Of a stretch of DNA of 5,120 nucleotides, positions 1-5,120 are shown piece after piece; positions within the stretch are counted from its first letter, which is position 1; every line of letters starts with the position of its first letter. This stretch comes from Phocaeicola sp. (lineage in GTDB: Bacteria > Bacteroidota > Bacteroidia > Bacteroidales > Bacteroidaceae). The position numbers were made by a program, and so were the translations under genes. Location of the stretch: contig JAHHQU010000103.1 of assembly GCA_020026225.1 (NCBI GenBank), positions 1-5,120 of the forward strand, written 5' to 3'. The notes under the pieces were generated by a model. That model made no database searches. It was not told where the DNA came from and saw only the letters and a program-made list of their open reading frames with translations.

Positions 1-268
1 ACTGTGCTTGAACAATATCTCGCAAAAATGGGCTTTTTAAGGGACGACTAATTATTCGTTGACTGTTTCAGAAGGTAAGCATACCTTGTCCGTTTCAGCT
101 ATTGGGTTCAAATCCATTGAAACAGTTATTAAAGTTTCTAAACATAATAAAGTATTCAACTATACACTAAAACCAGATGTTGCGCAGTTGAGCGAGGTGG
201 GGGTAGTTTCTAAATCCGATGCTCGCAAGGAACGTGAAAAAGGTTTTGCTTTGAGTGTGGTAGATACT

Positions 269-275
269 AAAAAAA
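269..275 (+). other. A7 homopolymer frameshift in the receptor
   Basis: Seven A's sit where six would give a continuous reading of the plug start. With six, the codons read D-T-K-K-A-A-L-R-N-F-A-T and run directly into the conserved ELLNRTSGV segment in the downstream frame. As written, translation leaves the receptor frame and stops at 371-373. Confidence 0.8.
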
Positions 276-536
276 GCAGCCTTGAGAAATTTTGCTACGG
301 TAGAACTTTTGAATCGTACATCTGGAGTCAAGTTGCGCCAAAGTGGAGAAGTAGGCTCCGATATTCAGTATAATATCAATGGAATGTCTGGCAACTCCAT
401 TCGCGTGTTGATTGACGGAGTTCCTATGGAGAATTATGCCTCTTCGTTTTCGATTTCCAGTCTTCCTCCTTCTATGATTGAACGTATTGACGTTTATAAA
501 GGAGTTGTTCTGGCTCATCTAACCGATGATGCTTTA

Positions 537-544
537 GGGGGGGG
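537..544 (+). other. G8 homopolymer frameshift in the receptor plug domain
   Basis: Eight G's follow GATGCTTTA. Seven would encode D-A-L-G-G-A-I-N-I-V-Q, the conserved end of a TonB plug. With eight, the frame runs into a TAA within three codons (549-551). The barrel resumes in the next frame immediately afterwards. A G run of this length is the kind of tract that slips in replication and in sequencing. Confidence 0.82.
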
Positions 545-1475
545 CTATTAACATCGTGCAGAAGCAGCCTGCCAATAAGGCTATTTCCACTTCTTATATT
601 TATGGTTCTTTCAATACGCATAAATGGGATTTGAGTGGTAATTACCGGAATACGAAGTTTGGTTTTACGGTTCAAGGAAGTGTTTTCTTCAACCACAGTG
701 ATAACAATTATAAGGTGTGGGGTGATCCGATAAAGATTACTGATTCACAGACCGGACGTATTCAGTACATCAATACCGAACGTTTCCACGAGGCATACCA
801 GTCGAAGGGAATCACCCTCAATACCGGATTTACGAAGGTGAAGTGGGCTGACCGTTTCTTATTGGGATTCATTTATTCCGATATGAAGAAGGATATCCAG
901 CGCGGTGCTACGATGAAAGTGGTGTACGGAAATCGTAAGTCGATGCAGGAAACTTTCATGGGCAAGATGCAGTACGAGAAAAAGGATTTATTTCCTAATT
1001 TGGATGTATCGGTTAATATGACGTATTCTTCGGGCGAACGCATGGTGATTGATACTATTCCTTATATGTATACTTGGGAAGGTGAGATCATGCTCGACCG
1101 TAATGGAAATCCGGTCGTTTGGGAAAAAAGGGGAGGTGAGGCAGGAAATGCTACTTTAGCCACCAACATGGAAAAGACATTGACGGCACGAACTCGTGTT
1201 TCTTATGAGTTCTTTCCGAAACATACCTTGACAGCCAATTTTTTGGTCAACAAGTTTACACGTGATGTGAAAGATCCGTATCTGACAGAAGCACAGCAGC
1301 GATTTACGGATACAAGACATTTATCGCGACTTAAGGATATGATTCAAAAGTCGTTGACGAACCTTACAGACGAAATGTATGGGTATGAAAACTTGGGTAA
1401 GATTCGCTCTAAAGGAGTCGATTTTGATTTACGCTACAACTACAACGATCAGGTGATGAGTGAATTCAAAATGTC

Positions 1476-2381
1476 TTATACCGATGCTCGCTTCAATCTG
1501 CGGTTTGATATGCATAGTACGGAGAATCCGCCTAAATATTGAGGGGGATTTACTGCATAGAATGTATCTTTGGCATAGTTGTATTTAAACAATCCTTCAG
1601 AGGTACCTACCCAAATATTCCCTTCTGAATCTTCAATGAAATCACGAATGGGATTGCTTGGAAAATAAGGATTGGTGTTGGGGAGGTATGGAAGTTTGAC
1701 AATCTGGTCATGAAGGTATTTATAGATGTCATTTTTGGCTGTACCGATCCATATTTCATCCTTCGAATTTCTGAAGAGCTTGAATATATGCTCTTTTTCC
1801 AATTCTGTCGTAATCGTTGGGTTGTCCATGGACAGAATGTGTAACCCTTTTAGGGTTCCTATGAATAGTTTGTTGTCCAGCAGTTCGAGGCTTCTGACTT
1901 TTGTGAAAGGTATTTCTTTTACTGTTTGACGTGTTCGGAGGGAAGGACGATAAACTTTTAGCTGATGATCGTCAATGTACCAGATACTGTCGCCTTTTAT
2001 GGTCAAAGTATGGGTACTGTGCTTGTGTGTAAGTTGCTCATAAAGGTTCTTTTCCAAGTTACATTGAAAGAGATTTCCTTCTGCAATTACAAACATATTT
2101 CCTCGGTGATCGCTCTTTATAAGGGATATATGGCTTCCGATGTTCATTCTTTTCCCATTGGGCACAGTAATCTCTCCAATAAGCACTTTCATGTCATGCC
2201 CATTGTAGATATTCAATCCTTCTCGTGTGCCAAGCCATATTCTACCTATGTCATCTTGCCCGATAGAGAGGACTGTTGGATGAGACATCCCTTCGTATGA
2301 ACCGATATGGTGAAAAGAAATGGCATGGATAGGAAGTACAAAAAATAAAACAAGAAGAAGGTGAGTGACAAGTTGTTTCAT
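1476..2381 (-). CDS. N-terminal fragment of a hybrid two-component sensor/regulator (periplasmic propeller), probable pseudogene
   Basis: Full-length hybrid two-component proteins of Bacteroides (about 1300-1400 residues) sense a glycan or other signal with a periplasmic beta-propeller and combine a histidine kinase, receiver and AraC-type DNA-binding domain in one chain. Only the first 301 codons remain. Residues 1-20 form a signal peptide (hydrophobic core LLLVLFFVLP, ending IHA). Propeller blades of the Reg_prop type follow: DDIGRIWLGTREGLNIYNG (42-60), KLFIGTLKGLHIL (171-183), SKDEIWIGTAKNDIYKY (206-222) and DSEGNIWVGTSEGLFKYNY (251-269), with the start of another at FSVLCI (286-291). Roughly the last ten residues are antisense of the receptor gene. 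The transmembrane, kinase, receiver and HTH parts are absent, so no signalling is possible; any product would be a short secreted propeller fragment. The ATG at 2381 is supported by the signal peptide and an upstream promoter. Confidence 0.85.
   Translation of the reverse strand: MKQLVTHLLLVLFFVLPIHAISFHHIGSYEGMSHPTVLSIGQDDIGRIWLGTREGLNIYNGHDMKVLIGEITVPNGKRMNIGSHISLIKSDHRGNMFVIAEGNLFQCNLEKNLYEQLTHKHSTHTLTIKGDSIWYIDDHQLKVYRPSLRTRQTVKEIPFTKVRSLELLDNKLFIGTLKGLHILSMDNPTITTELEKEHIFKLFRNSKDEIWIGTAKNDIYKYLHDQIVKLPYLPNTNPYFPSNPIRDFIEDSEGNIWVGTSEGLFKYNYAKDTFYAVNPPQYLGGFSVLCISNRRLKRASV
1505..1515. other. Junction fusing two convergent truncated genes
   Basis: Left of this point the + strand reads as receptor barrel (SYTDARFNLRFD). 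Right of it the - strand reads as sensor propeller (FSVLCI, which in this family normally runs on into a YED-type propeller blade). Each reading loses family character on the other side. The palindrome ATGCAT at 1510-1515 lies at the boundary. The exact breakpoint is estimated from protein similarity only. Confidence 0.6.
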
Positions 2382-2405
2382 ACTATGATTATACAGAATT
2401 TAGTA

Positions 2406-2437
2406 CAAATATAGTATAAAGCTGAAAACTTCACAAA
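2406..2437 (-). promoter_or_regulatory. Bacteroides-type promoter for the truncated sensor gene
   Basis: On the - strand the -33 element TTTG (2434-2437) and the -7 element TATATTTG (2406-2413) are separated by 20 bp, matching the Bacteroides primary sigma consensus. Transcription would begin near 2400, leaving a leader of about 18 nt. A second -7-like TATCTTTG occupies 2434-2441 but its spacing to an upstream TTTG is poorer (16 bp). Confidence 0.65.
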
Positions 2438-2585
2438 GATAAATATGGTAAGGCTTGCAAACCTTGTCCTATTGTTTGTGTATCTCTTGGAAACGATGGT
2501 AATCTGTACAAAGTACCCCCTTTGCAAGTCAAGTTGTTAAAAAACGTTCAAAAGAGAAAGATATGGAGGGGAGGCATCTAAAGTA

Positions 2586-2617
2586 TTTGTCAGAAATTAA
2601 AAAAAAGAGTTCCTTTG
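2586..2617 (+). promoter_or_regulatory. Bacteroides-type promoter for the FKBP gene
   Basis: TTTG at 2586-2589 is followed after 20 bp by TTCCTTTG at 2610-2617, one mismatch from TAnnTTTG. The expected start of transcription is about 2624, so the leader before the ATG at 2635 would be only about 11 nt. Confidence 0.55.
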
Positions 2618-2634
2618 TAGAAAAATAATGAATT

Positions 2635-3057
2635 ATGGCAAGAAACGATAAAGCAAATTCTAAGAGAGCAGAATATAAGCAGAAGAATATCGAGTTCCTG
2701 AAGGAAATGGCACAGCAGGAAGGGGTCATTACGCATAAGTCTGGAGTCTTGTATAAGGTTTTACAAGAAGGTACCGGTGAATGTACTCCTAATCTTCGTA
2801 GCATTGTGACCGTACATTACAAAGGAACTTTGATAGATGGTCGCGAATTCGATAATTCATGGAAGAATAGTTATCCTGAAGCTCTGCGTTTGGTAGATGT
2901 CATCGATGGGTGGCAGATTGTATTGCAGATGATGCATGTAGGTGATCGTTGGATGGTATATATACCGGCAAAATATGGTTATGGTGACCGTGCTTCTGGA
3001 CCTATTCCTGCTAATTCAACTTTGATTTTCGAAATCGAATTGTTTGGAATATCTTAA
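2635..3057 (+). CDS. FKBP-type peptidyl-prolyl cis-trans isomerase
   Basis: This enzyme interconverts cis and trans proline peptide bonds to help proteins fold. The 140-residue product has a charged, lysine-rich helical N-terminus (about 1-30) and one FKBP domain (about 36-139). Pocket residues that I can match to human FKBP12 are Y62 (VHYKG), F72 and D73 (REFDNS), V89-I90 and W93 (DVIDGW), Y114 (AKYGYG), I124 and F132 (LIFEIEL). The FKBP12 F46 position lacks phenylalanine, falling in the PEALRLVDVIDGW segment, and the loop around H87 differs, so substrate preference may differ. No signal peptide or lipobox is seen, so it should be cytoplasmic, unlike the many exported Bacteroidetes FKBPs. 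The start is chosen because the product begins there with a plausible reading; an ATG at 2628 is out of frame and opens only 7 codons. It stands alone between its own promoter and a strong terminator. Confidence 0.93.
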   Translation: MARNDKANSKRAEYKQKNIEFLKEMAQQEGVITHKSGVLYKVLQEGTGECTPNLRSIVTVHYKGTLIDGREFDNSWKNSYPEALRLVDVIDGWQIVLQMMHVGDRWMVYIPAKYGYGDRASGPIPANSTLIFEIELFGIS

Positions 3058-3083
3058 GAGTAGACTCTTCTTCTCTTTTTATG

Positions 3084-3130
3084 ATATGCATATGGGGTAA
3101 AGCTGTTTGACCCTATATGCATATTTTTTT
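3084..3130 (+). terminator. Rho-independent terminator after the FKBP gene
   Basis: A 15-bp stem pairs 3084-3098 with 3110-3124, with one G-T pair and otherwise perfect, around an 11-nt loop. It is followed by a T run to 3130. It lies 27 bp after the FKBP stop codon and should end that transcript before nhaA. Confidence 0.9.
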
Positions 3131-3422
3131 AGTATGGCTGTGCTTTATGTTAAGGCATCGTAAATGCGATGTGAATTTCTTTGGGATACTTCATGAAGGA
3201 GGCAAAATATAGTCTTTGGTCTTGTATACGTTGAGGCTGAAAGATGTAGTGGATAGAATTGCATTGTCGGTTCTTTTTTATTATCGATTTCACTAAAAAA
3301 TACTTGCTTTATTAATATCTTTTTACGAATATTGTACTCAATATAGCTTGATTGTGGATAGGAACAACAGCCTGTCTTCGAGGCTTCTCACTCATTATTA
3401 ATTTAAATTTAACTTCTATTCT
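3131..3422. other. Intergenic region upstream of nhaA, no gene recognised
   Basis: No convincing protein gene is seen on either strand. The sequence just before nhaA (3391-3422) is very AT-rich and has no Shine-Dalgarno sequence, as is usual in Bacteroides. No TTTG/TAnnTTTG pair with proper spacing was found. The nearest -7-like strings (TATCTTTT at 3316-3323; TAGCTTG at 3344-3350) lack a well placed -33 element, so the nhaA promoter is undetermined. Confidence 0.5.
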
Positions 3423-4760
3423 ATGTTATTGAACTTCCCCTTTAGACGTACCGTCTATTTCCACGTGAACGGAGGAATGCTTTTGATTTTTACGGCTCTT
3501 TTAGCGTTGGTTATTGCCAATTCTCCTTGGAGTGAAGCTTATCAAGCCTTTTGGCAGCATGAAATCGTGTTGCAAATAGGTAGTTTTAATGTCTTTAATC
3601 ATGGAGGGCACCCCATTTCATTGATGGGATTTATCAATGATGCCTTGATGACTATTTTCTTCTTTTCTGTGGGACTGGAAATTAAGCGTGAAATCTTGGT
3701 TGGGGAATTGTCCAGCTTTCGTAAGGCATTGCTTCCGATAATAGCAGCTTGCGGTGGTATGATATTTCCTGTTGTCATTTATTATTTTCTAACAAAAGGT
3801 ACGAATGCAGAAGCAGGATTGGCTATTCCTATGGCAACAGACATTGCTTTTTCTTTAGGTGTCTTAAGCCTTTTCGGAAAACGTGTCCCGTTATCTTTGA
3901 AAATCTTTTTGACTGCTTTTGCTGTGGTAGACGATATTGGCGGCGTTTTGGTGATCGCTCTTTTCTATACTTCTCATTTAGACACTACTTTCTTGTTGTA
4001 TTCTGCTGCTTTGCTTATCATGTTGTTGATGTGCAACATGCGTAATGTGTATAGCAGGTGGGTTTACATTTTCGGTGGAATCGTGATGTGGTATTTATTC
4101 ATGCAGAGTGGAATTCATGCCACAATTGCTGGAGTGGTGGTTGCCTTTACGGTTCCTGCCAAACCTCGTCAGCAAATAGGTGTTTATGTGCAACGAATCA
4201 GAGAGTGTATCGATACGTTTCCTGATGATGGCAGAAAGAAAATGATTTTGAATCATGAACAGATTAGTGCGTTGCAGAATATCAAGTCGTCCTCGGAGCA
4301 TGCGGTCTCACCTTTACAATTTATGGAGGGTATGTTGAATCGTCCGGTTAATTATTTCATCATGCCGCTTTTCGCTTTTGCTAATGCAGGAGTTGTATTG
4401 GCAGGTGAAGGAGGAAACATAGAAATAGGAAACTTGACATGGGCGGTGGCTTTGGGATTGCTGTTTGGAAAGTTTATCGGTATTTATCTGTTTACATGGT
4501 TGGTCGTCAAGTTGCGATTGGCTTGTTTGGGAGATGGTATGACCTGGACCAATTTGACAGGAATCTGTTTGTTGGGAGGCATTGGCTTTACCGTATCACT
4601 GTTCATTGCTAATTTATCTTTTGGGAATGACGTCGTTTTGTTGAACCAAGCAAAGATGGGTGTATTGTTAGGAACACTTCTTGCTGGAATCTTGGGATAT
4701 ATTGTACTTTCTTTAACATTGAAAGGAGAAATTCCGGGTGAAGCGTCGTATGAACCTTGA
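3423..4760 (+). CDS. nhaA: NhaA-type Na+/H+ antiporter
   Basis: This inner-membrane antiporter exports Na+ (or Li+) in exchange for protons, controlling internal pH and sodium. The 445-residue product is a multi-pass hydrophobic protein. Family landmarks are present in order: NDALMTIFFFSVGLEIKRE with D73 (E. coli D65); AIPMATDIAFSLGV with T139-D140 (T132-D133, the unwound TM4); AVVDDIGG with D170-D171 (D163-D164, the ion-binding pair); QSGIHATIAG with H232 (H225 region, linked to pH response); FAFANAG (318-323); and LLFGKFIG with K350 (K300). It is longer than the 388-residue E. coli protein, largely because of a hydrophilic, charged loop at about 246-306. The ATG at 3423 starts just before the first helix, and no earlier in-frame start looks better. 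It appears to be transcribed alone, and no promoter could be assigned. There is no sign of truncation, and all listed catalytic positions are intact. Confidence 0.97.
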   Translation: MLLNFPFRRTVYFHVNGGMLLIFTALLALVIANSPWSEAYQAFWQHEIVLQIGSFNVFNHGGHPISLMGFINDALMTIFFFSVGLEIKREILVGELSSFRKALLPIIAACGGMIFPVVIYYFLTKGTNAEAGLAIPMATDIAFSLGVLSLFGKRVPLSLKIFLTAFAVVDDIGGVLVIALFYTSHLDTTFLLYSAALLIMLLMCNMRNVYSRWVYIFGGIVMWYLFMQSGIHATIAGVVVAFTVPAKPRQQIGVYVQRIRECIDTFPDDGRKKMILNHEQISALQNIKSSSEHAVSPLQFMEGMLNRPVNYFIMPLFAFANAGVVLAGEGGNIEIGNLTWAVALGLLFGKFIGIYLFTWLVVKLRLACLGDGMTWTNLTGICLLGGIGFTVSLFIANLSFGNDVVLLNQAKMGVLLGTLLAGILGYIVLSLTLKGEIPGEASYEP

Positions 4761-4990
4761 TGAATAGGATTTTTTGTTTCATGCAATTCTGCGTTTTGCT
4801 ATCTTATTGTGTATTTTTTATTGCTTCTTTGGGTATTTATTTCAAGTAAACTATTCATTTGATATAATAATAAGGTATTCGAAAATGAAATAGAATAAAG
4901 TGAATGGTGAAAATATGAAATAGATTGATTTGATTATCAAATAATTAGAAATAATGTAAAGAAAAAAGTGAAAAATAGTAGGGGAAAAGC
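4761..4990. other. AT-rich intergenic region after nhaA, no gene recognised
   Basis: No protein or RNA gene is recognised here. No clear hairpin-plus-T-run terminator follows nhaA; there are only loose T runs (for example 4770-4775 and 4813-4819). The stretch 4850-4980 is strikingly rich in A and T and holds a perfect 7-1-7 palindrome (4928-4942). It immediately precedes a strong-looking promoter and could act as an UP-like element. Confidence 0.5.
4928..4942. repeat. Perfect 15-bp palindrome ATTTGAT-T-ATCAAAT
   Basis: Seven bases on each side of a central T are perfectly complementary. It lies about 50 bp upstream of the -33 element of the promoter at 4991-5020. It may be a protein-binding site or a chance feature of AT-rich DNA. 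Confidence 0.45.
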
Positions 4991-5020
4991 TTGCAGTTAT
5001 CATAAAAGTGCGTACCTTTG
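4991..5020 (+). promoter_or_regulatory. Strong Bacteroides-type promoter at the right edge
   Basis: TTG at 4991-4993 and TACCTTTG at 5013-5020 are separated by 19 bp and match the Bacteroides -33/-7 consensus exactly at the -7. AT-rich sequence lies directly upstream. Transcription should start near 5027. The downstream sequence has no open frame within the window, so the promoter drives a long leader or an RNA gene. Confidence 0.75.
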
Positions 5021-5024
5021 CAAC

Positions 5025-5120
5025 CGCTTTCGAGAGGGAAACGCGATAAAGATGAAATTCTGATGAAAGGATAAGCGACAGAAGTTACTTCATTTGCTGC
5101 ACTGAGTATCTGACCTTACT
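5025..5120 (+). other. Untranslated leader or structured RNA, cut by the window end
   Basis: Both ATGs here (5052 and 5063) open only three codons, so this is not coding as far as it is visible. Local folding is possible: CGCTTTC (5025-5031) with GAAA-C-GCG (5038-5045), and GAAGTTACTTC (5081-5091) within a longer imperfect hairpin flanked by AGC and GCT. A strong promoter followed by an uncoded leader would suit an rRNA or tRNA operon, but no mature rRNA or tRNA sequence is visible. A leader regulating a downstream gene is equally possible. Confidence 0.4.

Larger units (their letters stand above)
12..1542 (+). pseudogene. Broken TonB-dependent outer-membrane receptor (FecA/CirA-like), frameshifted and 3'-truncated
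   Basis: This is the remnant of an outer-membrane receptor that would import a ligand such as a siderophore, heme or cofactor using TonB energy; the substrate cannot be told. The pieces run in order: a carboxypeptidase-regulatory-like domain (about 59-180, containing LTVSEGKHTLSVSAIGF), a linker with LSEVGVVSKSD, a plug domain (about 250-560, with ELLNRTSGVKLRQ, VLIDGVPMENY and IERIDVYKGVV), then barrel strands to about 1512. The plug resembles FecA-type receptors rather than SusC. The frame changes at A7 (269-275) and at G8 (537-544); removing one base from each run restores a continuous family-like reading (DTKKAAL; DALGGAINIVQK). A third shift is likely near 41-43. The barrel jumps from RHLSR to LKDMIQKSLTN near 1330, which suggests an in-frame deletion of the middle barrel. 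The last ~10 codons before the TGA at 1540-1542 are antisense of the neighbouring gene. The original start lies outside the window. Pseudogene status is very likely; sequencing error could explain single indels but not the fused end. Confidence 0.88.

Noticed and set aside
2628..2651. Short ATG ORF overlapping the FKBP start.
   Set aside because: Only seven codons and out of frame; more likely chance than a regulatory upstream ORF.
2529..2804. 91-codon open frame on the - strand overlapping the FKBP gene.
   Set aside because: Antisense shadow of a clearly real gene; its protein shows no recognisable domain.
3056..3069. AAGAGT-AG-ACTCTT inverted repeat just after the FKBP stop.
   Set aside because: The 2-nt loop is too tight for a stable hairpin, and the strong terminator downstream accounts for termination.
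3156..3171. CATCG-TAAATG-CGATG small inverted repeat.
   Set aside because: Only 5 bp of stem in non-coding AT-rich DNA with no T run; not distinguishable from chance.
3150..3410. A long open frame on the - strand between FKBP and nhaA, ending near 3150, and a 27-codon ATG ORF near 3316-3399.
   Set aside because: The long frame has only one internal ATG, about 37 codons before its end, and neither reading shows a family motif or a promoter.
4850..4908. Imperfect inverted repeat ACTATTCATTT / AAAGTGAATGGT after nhaA.
   Set aside because: Two mismatches in about 11 bases with a 36-bp spacer in very AT-rich sequence; no associated mobile gene.
1..5120. Search for insertion sequences, CRISPR arrays, toxin-antitoxin pairs or a new defence or biosynthetic system.
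   Set aside because: No transposase, terminal repeats, regular repeat-spacer array or unfamiliar gene cluster is visible; the intact genes are ordinary.

Overview
The window looks like chromosome from a gut Bacteroidales bacterium (Bacteroides or Phocaeicola type). This rests on the AT-rich composition, a FecA-like TonB receptor with a carboxypeptidase-regulatory-like N-terminal domain, a periplasmic propeller of the hybrid two-component family, promoters of the Bacteroides form (TTTG, about 20 bp, TAnnTTTG), and start codons without clear Shine-Dalgarno sequences. Genus-level assignment is inference.

Positions 1-2381 are a decayed region. On the + strand lies the wreck of a TonB-dependent outer-membrane receptor. 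It has two +1 homopolymer frameshifts (A7 at 269-275, G8 at 537-544), a probable further frame change near 41-43, a probable large in-frame deletion near 1326-1334, and a lost 3' end. On the - strand is the first ~290 codons of a hybrid two-component sensor/regulator, with its signal peptide and propeller start intact but the rest missing. The two genes converge and are fused tail to tail at about 1505-1515, which implies that a deletion or rearrangement removed both 3' ends and whatever lay between them.

Positions 2382-2634 are a divergent intergenic region with a good Bacteroides promoter facing each way. It is followed by an intact small cytoplasmic FKBP-type prolyl isomerase (2635-3057) and a strong intrinsic terminator (3084-3130). 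After a ~290 bp gap with no convincing gene or promoter comes an intact NhaA Na+/H+ antiporter (3423-4760), with all the ion-binding and transport residues I know for the family.

The last 360 bp contain no protein gene. An AT-rich stretch leads to a near-consensus Bacteroides promoter (4991-5020). The transcribed sequence beyond it has no usable ORF but can fold locally, so it is probably the leader of an RNA gene or of a unit beginning outside the window.

The genes do not form an obvious pathway. The FKBP and nhaA genes look like separately transcribed housekeeping or stress genes next to a region of gene loss. I found no evidence of a new defence, mobile or biosynthetic system.
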